Assembly: GCA_022606135.1 (NCBI GenBank)
Contig: JABYQN010000009.1
Span: 2,133,001 to 2,197,000, forward strand
Length of the DNA: 64,000 nucleotides
Source: Fomes fomentarius
Lineage: Eukaryota > Basidiomycota > Agaricomycetes > Polyporales > Polyporaceae
Direction: 5' to 3'
Part shown: in pieces, positions 11,625 to 22,984 of the stretch
Layout: each line of letters begins with the position of its first letter
Position numbering within the stretch: position 1 is the first letter of the stretch
Translations under genes and position numbers: made by a program
Notes under the pieces: generated by a model
What the model saw: the letters and a program-made list of their open reading frames with translations, nothing else
Told to the model about the DNA's origin: nothing
Database searches by the model: none

Positions 11625-13883
11625 CGTGTAGCGGAAATGAAGAACAATATGCGAAAGGTGGGAGTAGCAGAAAGCAAGATGGATCTGATAGAACGGCACA
11701 AAGATTGCAGACGTCTTGCAGCGGCTTATATGCGTCCCAGTCTTGGCTGACAGTGAGGTTAGCCCCAGCCATATTCGAACTACCACGGGCGATCGCGGCT
11801 GGCATGTCGATCGACGTCTGCTCACTTGCAGGCGTTCAACGGCGCCAACGGCGGAAGAGGGTGATCTATGCGCTTGACCAAAGTGCGACTGGCCAAGGAG
11901 GGACACGATGACAGGAAAACACGATATATCTCCAAGCAAACATCTACCAGACAGTTTGCTGAGTGTGGCAAAGCCACAAACACGTGGATACTCATCCGAC
12001 GGTCGTCGTCCGTACTCCTACTCAAGGATAGCTGCAACTCCAGTATTGATTTTGAAGTTTGTTTACATGCACTGCAGAGAAAGCTTATCAGCCCCTGAAC
12101 CGAATCCAAAGCGACATCAAGTTTAGAGACATAAGCACAACCAGCATCTCATTCGCAGCTGATTGTGAACCTCTGACTCACTCAGCTTTCCGTTCTTTGC
12201 CTCACCCACTGGACGGTTCCGTGCCCCCCTCGCACGAGAGAGGAACCTGAACAGGGGCCAGACAAATATCTCACAGAGGCTATACCCCTCGATATTTCTC
12301 GATGTGACATCATGGATTAGCAAATGCGAAAGGAACTCACGTCGTGATAAACATGTCTAGCGTCAAATTGCCGTGCTCATTCTGACCGTTTTCATTGTCC
12401 GACCTCGATTAAGTTCGCCGAGAACGCCAGCCATAGCCTTGACCTAGAAGATATAGAATTGTGACGTTTGACAAGAGAGATATCGAGGAATGTTTCGAAG
12501 ATGTTCGTCGCGACGACGTGGTGCTTCGGGGAGACTACTATGAGGGATGGTATCACGAAACCGGCTATTTCGGCCAGTCTTCAGCAAGCCAGGCTCTTCT
12601 GTAGCTGCACCGCTAGTGGACAGACCAGTTGCCAGGGAAAATGACGGTGGAAGTCTAGTAGAAGAGTCGGTGCTTTACATCTAGTGACGGTGCGACGCAT
12701 TAGATCCACCTTGAGAGGTAGTGCCACGAACTCGAGTAACTACCAACAATGAAACAACCAGCAAGCACGACCAGAGAGGAGGAATGCCAAGTGACCCGAG
12801 ACGGAAAATCAAGTCACGGCAGAGATAGAGTGGATGAGAGTTACACCAAGTAGGTTGAACGACAACTGCACTGTCACGACAGCAGCGTCACGGTTTCCCG
12901 CATTCTGTCCGGCGTGACATACAGAGTGACACGTGTGACGTCTGTGGCAGGCGTTAGCGCCCATAGCACGCTCTGGCAAAGCCAGGTTGATGCCGCGGCC
13001 AGGAGGGAGAGGGCCCTACATACTTAGGGAAGGTTCAGGTTCGCTTCAGTAGATGCAAGAAACTCGGGGTTCTCGCCTAGGAACATACACAGTCCAAACG
13101 TGAGCCGAGGTAAGTACTCCAATTCAACAACATAGATATTGCCTGCGGTAGGAAGGGGCCGGCCATTAGAGATGTAGAATGGAGAAACATGACGTTTGAC
13201 AGAGACCTGCGCACCACCTGCGCGACTGTTGTGGGCGTATGCATGCCCTCCCGCAAATAGAAATGATCACATGGAGTAATGCAGTGCGTGCATTACATCG
13301 CCGTCGTACATAGCACAGCCCTGGTGGGGTACGCGGAGAGAAGTATATGTGTGTCCATACTAGAGAAGAGCAGTCAGGTGGAATCTAGAACGTTGAACAA
13401 GCATGCGCGGTATGTACGCGCGGCGCTCGTCAGGTACTTGCGCCCCAAGTGGCGTTGTTGAGACTCGGAGCACCGGTTCATGCATGATTGAGTTCTGTAA
13501 AAGATTCTCTGCAAGCCGTCATGGTGTGGGCGAAGATGCGAGAGCCGGTGATAGGTGCGCGCACCTTCGTTGAAAAACAGATTAGTGGGCAAGGGCGCTT
13601 GTCGCCACTGGAGAATTCCTCAGGAAATCAACCCTGACTCTCTTCTTGTCACAACGACCGGCCATCGATCTCGTCCAAAATTCATCAACACCACTCAGGG
13701 TACCTGTGCACCCTTGCTGGCACGGCTTAGAGTCTTGATCGGAAAGAATCGATTCGTCCCTGCAAGAGTCGTAGACGATGGCGGAAGGAAATGTCCCACC
13801 TGTAAGCGGGTCGTCAGTCATGAAGAGGCGTGTAGAAGCTGTATAAACAGGACACCCAGAGCCATGCTCCGATATACTCAACA
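11625..13883. other. intergenic stretch, no supported gene
   Basis: 2.3 kb between a minus-strand and a plus-strand gene start. Only short frames without motifs, no clear repeat and no RNA gene. It probably holds both promoters plus decayed sequence. Confidence 0.45.
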
Positions 13884-14592
13884 ATGACTCTGTCTACCCA
13901 GGATGCATGGGAAGCGGAGACTCGCGACTACACCTTATCGGAAGACGGTCAGTGTAGGCTTCTCCCACACTGTAAGAGTACCTCTCAATGAATTAGTGTG
14001 TGCAGGGAAGCATAGAATGATCCCAGAACAGGGAGTGGCACTAATGAAGCGATACAAGAAGCCAGAACCCATCAACTTGGATTGGGTGCACAAAGACTCG
14101 GAAGGAGACGTCGAGGTGTTCTTCGCAGTATACAATCCACCACCTCTCCTCCAGGGACACACGCCACGCGATCTGCATTGGTCCATCGCTTGGAAGATCC
14201 GCGACACGGGCGCGTGGAGACAAGTGCACGTCGTAGAGGAAAAGATCGAGGTGGCAGAAGAGCAACGGCCCCTGCAGCTCTATGTCTACTGGGGCCCGTT
14301 GACCAAGTCTTCCGGGCCGACAGATGGCGTTGCAAAGCGGTACTCGCTTGGCGTGTTCCCTCACGCCCAGAGATTGCAGATTGAGGAGCTCGCGAGGCAG
14401 GTGCCCGTCATGGTGCCAGACGGAACGTGGAATTGTCAGGACTGGATCCTCGACCTGATGACTAGGATGGTGTCGGAAGGCATCCTCCCCAAAGAAACGC
14501 GGGACTCTGTCATGATTTTTGCGGGATGCACGAGTGGTGAGCTAGTCTCGCCGTCGGCCCGTAATTGCGAGGCTCACTCACCCTTAGCATGA
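13884..14592 (+). CDS. DLHW/WNCQ family protein, copy 1, function unknown
   Basis: Two exons, 13884-13947 and 14006-14592, give 216 residues. This start is chosen because splicing at GTCAGT joins the frame to IPEQGVAL...PINLDW, which aligns with the paralogue at 52.1-52.65 kb. Shared positions include PRDLHWSIAW (His79), AWRQVHV, YVYWG and VMVPDGTWNCQDW (Cys165). A conserved His preceding a conserved Cys in NCQ contexts is the order seen in circularly permuted papain-like folds, so a thiol peptidase or amidase is possible but unproven. There is no signal peptide. The C-terminus is uncertain: either the frame runs to 14592, or an intron starting at 14537 ends the protein a few residues after Cys196. 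Confidence 0.72.
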
Positions 14593-15583
14593 CAGTGGGT
14601 GGGTTTAAGTAGCTGTAGGATAGGCTTCCGTGAGAACATGTAGTCGTCCTAATTGTTAGACAATGGCTCGGCAACTTAGCCGCGTTTCTCGCGGTATGCA
14701 TGACTCGCGGATCGGTGAGCAAGAAAATCTCAGCGAGGCACCGAGGCCACGAGCCTAGAGAAGCTCGTCGCATAAGGAAACGATAGCGTCACTAGGGAGC
14801 AAAGAAGCCGAGGAGCAGCAGGAAAAGTAAGCGAGAAGCGGGACAATAGCAAAGATGGTGCTGTCCGACACATGCGGCTTGAGAGACGCTGTGAAATCGT
14901 CGTCACAAACCTGCCTGTCCACAGTGAGCTTCCGAGTCAGCGTTTCGGGGAGCACTGGACTCAGATCTGAATTGTACTGTCTCGAGTTTGACGCACTGCT
15001 GATTGAACTACAAGGCCGATACCAGCTTGCGGCGGAATAGCGGAAGGAAGCTGACCTGAGTAGGAGAGGAGAGACGTGCATCAAGCATGCAGTCCACCAG
15101 CTCACCCAGTTCGCACTCAGCGAAGAGGTCGTTGGTTGTTTCGAGAACAAGGCACCAGTCCAAGCGCCCACAAACCAGTGGAAGGGTTCAATAATTTAGT
15201 TATGTCCAAAAGCAGCCGAGCTTAGGGGTCGTAAATTCCTCCTTTTTGGCCCCTTTATCGCTAAATGCAGAAGGAGCGGGGGACAAACAGGCATAAATAG
15301 GAAATCAATGCTGTGCTTATAGGCTGTTACATAACATAATGACGGGCGCAGGCGCTTGTGCGGCTGTTATTGTTCCGAATCGGACAGTCATTATTGTTCG
15401 AAGGACTCTGGAGCCGGGAGAGGAAGACAATGGGGGCCAGCGCACAAAAGGCAGGGAAGAAGACGGGCCATACTAAAGCTCCTGCTGGACAGAGTCCTCC
15501 ATCACTTCGCACTTCTCATTGCTTTCTTCGCTTTGAGCCAGCATCCTCTTTGACGATCCTCCTAGATTCTTACGACCCCCACG
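14593..15583. other. intergenic stretch, no supported gene
   Basis: Minus-strand frames at 14755-15171 include one hydrophobic segment, but no start, splice pattern or motif supports a gene. Several short near-palindromes occur near 14900-15060. A CTTTTTGGCCCC-type AT-rich patch lies near 15240. Confidence 0.4.
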
Positions 15584-17608
15584 ATGGCATCTAGTAAGCA
15601 TCTGATATATCATACCATGTGGCATCTAGCGAATATCCTGCTGACATCTGTACCAGTTTTCTCGAATAACAGGATCCTTCCTACTCTCAAGCGGCGCTCA
15701 CGCTCTACGAACAAGTCTGATGCTCGCTCTGCTTCACCAGCGATTATGTCCAAGGTCATACACATCCTCCCCAATGTAGCGGAGGAAGAAGAGTCTCCAA
15801 GCAGGCACTCGTGTTCATCAGTGTCTTCTCTCCCCGCGATCACCAGAACATACCAACCCCAACCGTCGCGGTCTTTCGGTGGCAGCGCAACGCTCGGCGG
15901 TCGCCCTAGCCATGACAAGCGCGACTCGCGCAGGGTCGTCCTGACTGGCGTCGAAGGTCTCACCTTCGATGATTTCTTTCCCCCCTCAAGCGCCCCCCGC
16001 GTACGCACACCATCGCCCCCTCCCCGCCCAATCACTCCACCACGGTCAGTCACATCATCCCCGACCTCGGAGGCCGGTCTCGACGATATTAACCTGCGCT
16101 TCTCTGGCCTCGGAATCTCACTCGATTTTCCATCTCCCCCTTCTTCCGCGATATCATTCTCTCCCCTAACCCTATCCAGGAGGCGCGAACAGTCTCCGAC
16201 CCCCTCTACCACCAGCAGCGAAGCCTCAACTGCCAGCCCCAAAACTCCCTGCTCAACGCCACCGACTTCAGACGACGAGTGTCATTCCAGCCTCATGCGT
16301 GCGCCTACATTCAAGTCCCAGCACGCGTCTGTCCTCTTCATGAACTCAATGCCCGACCTCATCGAGCCCGTTCGCAAGAGCTCGATCTCTTCCTTCGTCG
16401 AGGAAGACGTCTCCGAGGATGTTGAGTGGATCGCGCGCGAGATTGGTGACATCGTGACCCTTGCATCTCCCGTCGCGCCCGCGTCTCCCCTGTCACCATC
16501 CTTCGCAGACTTCCGCGCGCGCCCCGACTCCATGCCTCCTCCGCCACGCAACACTGCGCGGGGTCGCACCAGCAAGGTCCCTCCCTTGCCTCGCATCTCC
16601 ATACAGGACAGCAGTGCTCGCGGGCCCAGTGCTCAGCTCGACCCTACCTTCCCACTCAAGCGTCGCTCATACCTCGTCCCCAGCCGTCCGCCACCGCCAC
16701 CTCCCATGCCCAAGTCTCCTGGCCTCTCCGCAATGGAGCAGGCGACAGAGGAGCTCCTGGCCGAGCTCGCGAACGCCGCCCTCGGTGCTGGCTTCCTCGG
16801 CACCGAGCTCACCGTCCCTCACGACGCGTGGTCGAACGTGGGCTCTGTCCCTCCCTCGCCAAGCAGCCACTTCATCGTCACCTCGCCCGCGTCTCCGTGC
16901 CCCTCCGGTCTCCGTCCGCCCCCACGCTCTTCGGTGCCCGCGGACATCCTCGACATCTGCGAGAGCCCCGTCGAGCTCGTGCTCCCGAAGCGCGACCAGT
17001 GGCCCGTGACACCGCTGAGCAGCGTCTCGTTCTACTCGCAAGCCACGGACTCGTCTGCGCCCGCGTCGCCGCTCTCTTCGTTCGACTTCGACATCGACGT
17101 CACCTTCGTCCAAAGCGATTCCCAATGCAGTCCGGTCACCCAGAGCCCTACCCCGATCCGCCGTTCGCCCTCGACGCTGTCCATGGGCGCCGACCCCGAG
17201 CGCACGCTCCGCTCCCGCTGGTCGACGTCGACGCTGGGCTCGCTCGCGGAGACCCACTCGCACTCGTGGCTGCCCCGCTTCACGCTCTCGCCGTCGAAGA
17301 GGGCCAAGAAGGCCGCTGCCGCCACTGCGACACATTCACACTCAAGCTCCCACTCTTCCTCCTCTTCTTCGTCGCCCACCTCGCCTCTTCAGCGCAAGAA
17401 CGCCGTCAAGGGCTCGCACGTCGCGAAGCGATCAATGGACTCTGACAGTGGCGCCGGCGTGAGCCGTCGGGATAGCCGGTCGTCTCGTGTGAGCGAGAGC
17501 AGCGCGAGCGACAGTGGAGACAGCACCGCGAGTGCTGGTCTTCGCCGCAAGCCGATCCCTATGGCGCTTCTGTCCGTGACGGGCCCGCAGACATCCATGA
17601 TGATGTGA
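15584..17608 (+). CDS. Ser/Pro-rich low-complexity protein, function unknown
   Basis: One uninterrupted frame of 674 residues with the codon bias of its neighbours. The product is dominated by Ser, Pro and Arg, with a poly-Pro stretch near residues 369-374 and a Ser tract (HSHSSSHSSSSSSSPTSPL) near residue 590. A short region around residues 385-405 (LSAMEQATEELLAELANAAL) looks helical. No catalytic domain is seen. The ATG at 15584 is the longest choice; the ATG at 15746 (MSKVIHILPNV) is an equally good start and would remove an N-terminus that resembles translated leader. Strong Ser/Pro content with many RR-S motifs suggests a phosphorylated regulatory protein, which is inference only. Confidence 0.72.
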   Translation: MASSKHLIYHTMWHLANILLTSVPVFSNNRILPTLKRRSRSTNKSDARSASPAIMSKVIHILPNVAEEEESPSRHSCSSVSSLPAITRTYQPQPSRSFGGSATLGGRPSHDKRDSRRVVLTGVEGLTFDDFFPPSSAPRVRTPSPPPRPITPPRSVTSSPTSEAGLDDINLRFSGLGISLDFPSPPSSAISFSPLTLSRRREQSPTPSTTSSEASTASPKTPCSTPPTSDDECHSSLMRAPTFKSQHASVLFMNSMPDLIEPVRKSSISSFVEEDVSEDVEWIAREIGDIVTLASPVAPASPLSPSFADFRARPDSMPPPPRNTARGRTSKVPPLPRISIQDSSARGPSAQLDPTFPLKRRSYLVPSRPPPPPPMPKSPGLSAMEQATEELLAELANAALGAGFLGTELTVPHDAWSNVGSVPPSPSSHFIVTSPASPCPSGLRPPPRSSVPADILDICESPVELVLPKRDQWPVTPLSSVSFYSQATDSSAPASPLSSFDFDIDVTFVQSDSQCSPVTQSPTPIRRSPSTLSMGADPERTLRSRWSTSTLGSLAETHSHSWLPRFTLSPSKRAKKAAAATATHSHSSSHSSSSSSSPTSPLQRKNAVKGSHVAKRSMDSDSGAGVSRRDSRSSRVSESSASDSGDSTASAGLRRKPIPMALLSVTGPQTSMMM

Positions 17609-18212
17609 AAGACAACCTAGTAACGACTCTATCCCTCGCGTTCCGGTTCTGGTTCTCCTCCGCTGCTGATCGGTTTTCGGTTTACTGTATCCATAGTCCA
17701 CTCCTTGCATCTTCCAACACAACACAAACTATCCAAAGACTTCCATGGCTCTCTGTCTCTCTCACAATGAACTCTATAATTATTGTAGCATTCGCCCTTC
17801 TCTCCACGACTCTTCCTCACTTGTAGCCTTCCATTGCCATGAACTGAACTCCGTTTCTCTTACGACATCTTCGTTCGCATCGCCTCTCTATTTATCTATG
17901 GCGATAGGTCATGGCCCACTTGCATAGCGACTAATCGTACGGTGTCCTTCTTTCGGTACATACTATACGGTGTACATATCTGCCCTCATCTCTAGACTGT
18001 CCGGGCCCCGCACTCTCGTTTTTGCCACCCCTAACGCGTCGGCTGGGTCGAACTATTTGTATCTCCTAGTAATGACATGCATCAGGCGTTTCGAAGCAAC
18101 TATCAGTTGTCGAGCATGCTCCGATCCCATCTAACGTGCAAGGTAACAAGAACTGGGTACGTAAATCCGCTATATGTGCTCGTCGCGATTACGATCCATG
18201 ACCATTGACAGG
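17609..18212. other. 3' flank and intergenic sequence
   Basis: Pyrimidine-rich 3' region of the Ser/Pro-rich gene, then sequence with no supported gene. Confidence 0.45.
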
Positions 18213-18618
18213 CTACAGCCACATACCAACTTGAACAGCCTCGTCCCAAGTCGCCTTGAAACTCGGCTGCTCCTTGACATATGATCTTCCAGGGTACCTC
18301 ACGAGCCTCGCGAAGCGCGGTCCCCGTAGCTCCTCAACCGCCTTCCTCCCATCCTCCAGCGCGTTCTTGCTGATGTCGTGTTCCAAGAACAAGACCATCG
18401 GCACGAGGAACGGCGCCACGGCCATGTCCGCGATCGACCAACGGTGCGACTCGCCGCCCGCGGCAAAGGGCCATCCGCTCTTGCTCGGGCGGGAGGAGCG
18501 CGACTTGCAGCGCGGCGAGGGCGTCGAGGAACGGCGCGCGGGGCGCCGCGAGGAAGAAGCCCTTGGTCGAAGACGCGCGACTCGAAGACTCCATGAGTGC
18601 AAGTACTAGTGGCCTCAC
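18213..18618 (-). pseudogene. glutathione transferase fragment 1 (decayed C-terminal half)
   Basis: The minus strand reads GFFLAAPRAPFLDALAALQ and LLPPEQE in one frame, then GWPFAAGGESHRWSIADMAV and SFKATWDEA in another. Together these match the alpha-helical domain of the omega-like GSTs next door (FFVEGV, LLPEQGFAVGEYSLADIAV, SFKATFDE). The frame change here needs one base removed, not a missing C/G, so it looks like true decay. The N-terminal thioredoxin-fold exons are absent. Confidence 0.7.
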
Positions 18619-18855
18619 AGGTGACTTTGCATATTCCTGAGGCTGTTTAGACGCCCTAGTCGAAAATTTTACCTTGAACGTGCACGTGAGAAAGGATGCC
18701 AGTCAATCCAACACGCCCAGTCCGAGTACGAGTCCCTCTCTGCTGTTTACCTTGTTTCAGCATGGCTTGGATTGTTTGAGTGAGGTGCGCAACACATAGA
18801 ATCACATTCATAAGAAAGTAATGATACAACTGCCCCCACTTTCCACAGCACAACT

Positions 18856-19833
18856 CTACTTGTTCTGCTGGTCGCGAAGGTTGCCGAAACGCTTCTTGGA
18901 GGCCTCAGTCACATAAGCCTGTAAACTCGAGCATGAGCATAACCGAAATATCCAAGTCCTGAACGACCCGACGGCCGGCGACCCACCTCATCAAACGTCG
19001 CCTTGAAGCTCTCACGCGAGAACAGGTCGTCAATGTACTTCCCGAACCGCGCAAACTTGCCAGTAGTAGTGATCGTCTCCCAGACCTTCTTGCCCTCTCC
19101 AACCGGAAATGCGCCGAGTTCGTTGACTAACGCAAGACGACCACGAGCCAAGAACGGCGTCACTGCGATGTCCGCGAGAGAGTACTCGCCAACGGCGAAG
19201 CCCTGTTCAGGGAGGAGTCCTTGGAGGTACTCGACCGCCTTGTAAAAGTCTTCGACGGGCGCGTTGCGCATTTGGTAGCCGTACCAGGCGGGAACGAGCT
19301 TGCTGGAGACGCCCTCGACGAAGAAGCGGGCCTGAGCTCGCTTGACGGCATCCTTGGGGAGAATGCCGGACTCGGGGAAGAGGTCACCGACGAACTCGAC
19401 GAGGACGAGGGATTCGGCGATCTTGATCGACTCGGTCGAAGGTTGATCAGGCGACACTTTGGGCCCGCCGTAGGCGATGGCAGGAACCTGGCACGCGACA
19501 ACACACGGTCAGTATCGGATTTGCGCGGAGATGGTTACAACGATAGATATGAAGCACCTTGCCCGCGAGGTTGATCTTGGGCCCGTACCATTCGGGCTTG
19601 TTCTGGAGGTCGATTTCGAACCGAGTGAAGGGTGCCTTTGCTTCTGCGAGGGCGATCTCGGCCTGTTGAATGCGACGATGAGTGTGAGTACACGAACCCT
19701 GCCCGCTTGTCAAACTTAAACCGTACCCTGTGTGCGTAAGGGCAGACCTAGAGATACAGTTAGTTTGGCTAAAGATGGTCGAGAGAAGGATCGGACGCAC
19801 CTTGGCGGCATAGAGAGTGATTGACTCGGGCAT
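18856..19833 (-). CDS. omega-like glutathione transferase 1
   Basis: A 240-residue cytosolic GST that would use glutathione for thiol-transfer or reductive deglutathionylation of aromatic metabolites. Five exons: 19833-19801, 19747-19727, 19662-19558, 19487-18987 and 18918-18856, all in frame. Exon 2 is only 21 nt and encodes VCPYAHR, the catalytic-Cys motif of omega-type GSTs. The thioredoxin half follows (PAIAYGG), then the helical domain (ARFFVEGVSSKL, FAVGEYSLADIAVTPFLARGR). Length and motif order fit basidiomycete GSTOs. It lies in a tandem pair with the gene at 21643-22616 and among three decayed copies, so the locus has expanded by local duplication. The substrate is not predictable. 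Confidence 0.88.
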
Positions 19834-19893
19834 GGCTGTTCTGCGTTGTCGGGGTTGTGGGATGGTTGGTTTAGTGGCTGGGTCCGCTGGACT

Positions 19894-19900
19894 CATATAT
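19894..19900 (-). promoter_or_regulatory. TATA-like element of GST 1
   Basis: ATATATG on the minus strand about 61 bases upstream of the ATG, at the same place as the TATATAA of the duplicated gene. Confidence 0.4.
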
Positions 19901-20115
19901 GTGCAGGGATATACGCGCAGGGAGACTGGATGTGCATGTGCACAGCGATATCGTCATCATTCGATATCTAGGCTGATCAATCCTTGTTGTAACCCGTGGA
20001 CTGTTGCTGACTGATTCTCTTGATATCTTGTTCAGTACACATTGCGCATGCATGTCGCGTCCACGCAATGCTTGTCATGCACCGTAGCCACAGCTCTGAT
20101 TCTTCGTAATGGTGG

Positions 20116-20644
20116 TGTAGGCGAGCACAGCCATCCCCATCTTTCGTGATCCAATGCGAGTTGATATCTCACGCTCATCCGTTCAAGGTCTAGAACAAGA
20201 CTCGAGGATCTGTGCTTGCTCATACTGCTCACCACCAAGCATTCCAGCTCAGAGATTGCATTCCTTATGATAGCACAGTGCTAGTAGTCACGGAGTTCTC
20301 TGGCAGGAGATTCAACTTGCCGGTGATCGCGAACGCCTTTGCGCATGCGATTACTCTTGAAGGCCGTATTTGGGGCGGGTCAAGACTAGTTCTAATTCCT
20401 GATGAGGAATTCTTCACAACGTTGTATTGTGGATTCAGAGACTCCAACATAAGATAGGAGACTCGGAGTCGCGAATATTATGGCGTTCAAGGTTCGATGA
20501 TGGAAAGTGACCTTTAATTGCCCTCTATGGGAAAGTCGGTGCAAATTTTCGTGCCCAGAACCGGGCCCTGAACAACGACTGGAGGATGTGACACATGGCA
20601 TGAGCGTATGCAAGAAGACGAACGGCACCGGAGCACACTCCGCA
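20116..20644. other. intergenic stretch in the GST cluster
   Basis: No gene or motif recognised. Lies between the promoter end of GST copy 1 and the decayed GST fragment 2. Confidence 0.4.
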
Positions 20645-21515
20645 CCTCCGTAGCCTTTGAGCTCTCCCGCGCCAGAAGATCATCCGCGTACGTCCCGAAC
20701 CGAGAATTTCTAGTGGTGTATGTCTCCCAGACATTCTGAATCTTGCCCTCTCCAGCGGGGAATACGCCGATCTTGTTCAGCAGCGAGACCCGGCCGCGAG
20801 CGACGAACGGCGTTAGCGCGATGTCCGCGATGGAGCACTCCCCCACGGCGAAGCGTTCTTCGGGGAGCTGGATGTGCTCAATAGCCTTGTAGTACTACTC
20901 GCCGAACTGAACACCGTGGAACTGGTATGGGAACCATGCGGGTATGATTTTGCTGGGCGACAGTGGATTACTAGGATATGCATAGAAGTGTTACGGTTTC
21001 GGTCTAGTCAGTAATAGACACACATAAGGCACTATTGGTTCCGATTGTTATGTACCTTAAGGCCGATCTCTATGCCCGTTAGTATCGATCGTTATTGCGT
21101 CTTAGTAGCGATCCTTATGTCGATAACAGTCTTGTCAATATGTTTTCACACTCCGACTCTTACTATGCTTATCTAGGTTGTATTACTCCTATGCATATCA
21201 ATACATAAGCCACTCGAGCTGGGACTTAGGTCCTCAGTTTCGAGCTGGTACATTCTCCCCCCATCTTATCTCGGGCGTGCCTCGCCCTCGCCGTATCAAG
21301 AAGTGAGGCTATGCGATGCGAGGAGGACGAGAGGTTAGGGTCCGCTTAGTCAGCGAGAGCATCACAATAGTACTACGAATCATTCAATCACCTCCAAAGC
21401 TCGACTTGGCCATCTGGGTGCGCTTGAATGGGTCCTTCCGGAGAATATGCTGGAGTCGGAGAATATGACATCGATGAACTCAACGAGGACCTGGGTACTT
21501 CTACTTCGCGCCATA
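20645..21515 (-). pseudogene. glutathione transferase fragment 2, interrupted by an LTR
   Basis: Two pieces of one GST exon 4 on the minus strand. The upper piece (about 21510-21405) reads VLVEFIDV and continues into sequence homologous to the ILPKD...KRAQ region. The lower piece (about 20960-20645) reads SKIIPAWFPYQF, an in-frame TAG, then YYKAIEHIQLPEERFAVGECSIAD and FGTYADDLLARESSKAT. Exons 1-3 and the last exon are missing. Between the pieces lie about 440 bases that include a 310-bp solo LTR. The in-frame stop and lost exons show real decay, unlike the homopolymer breaks elsewhere. Confidence 0.8.
20989..21298. mobile_element. solo LTR with target-site duplication
   Basis: A 310-bp segment that starts TGTTACGG and ends CGTATCA, so it has the TG...CA termini of LTR retrotransposons. 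It is flanked by the exact 5-bp direct repeat AGAAG (20984-20988 and 21299-21303). No internal retroelement coding sequence lies next to it, so it fits a solo LTR left by recombination. It lies within the GST fragment 2. I see no second copy in the window. Family (Gypsy or Copia) cannot be told. Confidence 0.68.
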
Positions 21516-21642
21516 CTACCGAAACCCGCTGTTTACCTTGATTTAGCACGGCTTGTGATCTTTGAGCGAGGTGCGGACCAGACTATCATCATATTCGCGA
21601 GAAACTAATGTAAAACTACCCCACGTGTTTCACGTCATATCT

Positions 21643-22616
21643 TCACTTATTCTGCTGGTCGCGAAGGTTGCCGAAACGCTTCTTGAAGGCCTCAGTCACA
21701 TAAGCCTGTGAATTCGAGCATGAGCACAACTGCAACAGACAAGTCCTGAACGACCTGACGGCCGGCCACCTACCTCATCAAACGTCGCCTTGAAGCTCTC
21801 ACGCGAAAACAGGTCGTCGATGTACGTCCCGAACCGCGCAAACTTGCCAGTGGTGATCGTCTCCCAGACTTTCTTGCCCTCTCCAACCGGGAATGCGCCA
21901 ATATCGTTAGCCAACGATATACGACCACGAGCCAAGAACGGCGTCACTGCGATGTCCGCGAGAGAGTACTCGCCAACGGCGAAGCCCTGTTCAGGGAGGA
22001 GTCCCTGGAGGTACTCGACCGCCTTGTAGAAATCGTCGATGGGCGCGTTGCGCATTTGGTAGCCGTACCAGGCGGGAATGAGCTTGCTGGAGACACCCTC
22101 GACAAAGAAGCGGGCCTGAGCGCGTTTGACGGCATCCTTGGGGAGGATGCCGGACTCGGGAAAGAGATCACCGATGAGCTCGACGAGGACGAGGGATTCG
22201 GCGATCTTGGTGGACTCGGGTGAGGGCTGATCAGGCGACACTTTGGGCCCACCGTAGGCGATAGCGGGGACCTAGCACGCGACAAGTCATCACACAGTCA
22301 GAGAGGACGCGCGAACGTGTTATGAAGACGACGAAGTACCTTGCTCGCGGGGTTGACCTTGGGAGCGTACCATTCGGGCTTGTTCTGGAGGTCAATTTCG
22401 AACCGAGTGAAGGGCGCCTTTGCTTCTGCGAGGGCGATCTCGGCCTGTTGAATGCGACGATGAGTGTGAGTGCACGAAGTTTGCCCGCTTGTCGAACTCA
22501 GAAGCGCACCCTTTGTGCGAAAGGGCAGATCTACAGATGCAATCAGGACTGCGGAAGATGGTGGAGAGAAGGGTCGAGCATACCTTGGCGGAGTAGAGAG
22601 TGATTAACTTGGACAT
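21643..22616 (-). CDS. omega-like glutathione transferase 2
   Basis: Tandem duplicate of the gene at 18856-19833, with the same five-exon plan: 22616-22584, 22530-22510, 22444-22340, 22271-21774 and 21705-21643. It gives 239 residues. The coding region is intact and the helical domain is nearly identical to copy 1 (ARFFVEGVSSKLIPAWYGYQ, FAVGEYSLADIAVTPFLARGR). The 21-nt exon encodes ICPFAQR, so the His of the usual CP(F/Y)AHR motif is Gln here while the catalytic Cys is kept. That could alter glutathione-site chemistry. The stop codon is TGA where copy 1 has TAG. Confidence 0.88.
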
Positions 22617-22666
22617 GGCTGTTCTGCGTTGTGGGATTGTTGGGTCAGTGGCTGAGTCCGCCGGGC

Positions 22667-22673
22667 TTATATA
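22667..22673 (-). promoter_or_regulatory. TATA box of GST 2
   Basis: TATATAA on the minus strand, 51 bases upstream of the ATG at 22616. Confidence 0.5.
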
Positions 22674-22984
22674 CGATGTCGAGGTATGTTGGTAGAGTGG
22701 GTGTGGGAGGCGATGTCGTCATTCAAAGACGCTGATCGCCGCTGATCAATATTCCTTGTTGTGGACTGTTGCTGACTGATACTCTCCGTATTTCGTTCAC
22801 GCACAGCCACAGCTGAGGAATCTTCGTAATGCTGGTCAAGGCGGACATCTGATGGAATTCATACTCCCCAAGCTCCCACATGAGTTTCACGTTCAACACA
22901 ATCGAGCTCCAGTTATTCAGCATGCCATGAGCGAAGAAGACGAGCGAAGAAAACGAGTAGCGAACGTACCCAAGCTCTCCCTGG

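Larger units (their letters stand above)
18745..20115. repeat. tandem duplication unit, copy 1 (with GST gene)
   Basis: A segment including the 3' flank (GCTGTTTACCTTG at about 18744), all five exons of the GST gene, its promoter (GCTGTTCTGCGTTGT directly upstream of the ATG) and about 250 bases beyond matches a second copy at about 21525-22835 in the same order and orientation. Limits are by eye. Confidence 0.75.
21525..22835. repeat. tandem duplication unit, copy 2 (with GST gene)
   Basis: Second copy of the unit at about 18745-20115. It shares the 3' flank, exon/intron plan, promoter and an upstream block ending near CACAGC...CTTCGTAATG. Limits are by eye. Confidence 0.75.

Noticed and set aside
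16667..17335. 222-residue frame antisense to the Ser/Pro-rich gene
   Set aside because: Arg/Gly-rich shadow of a GC-rich coding strand.
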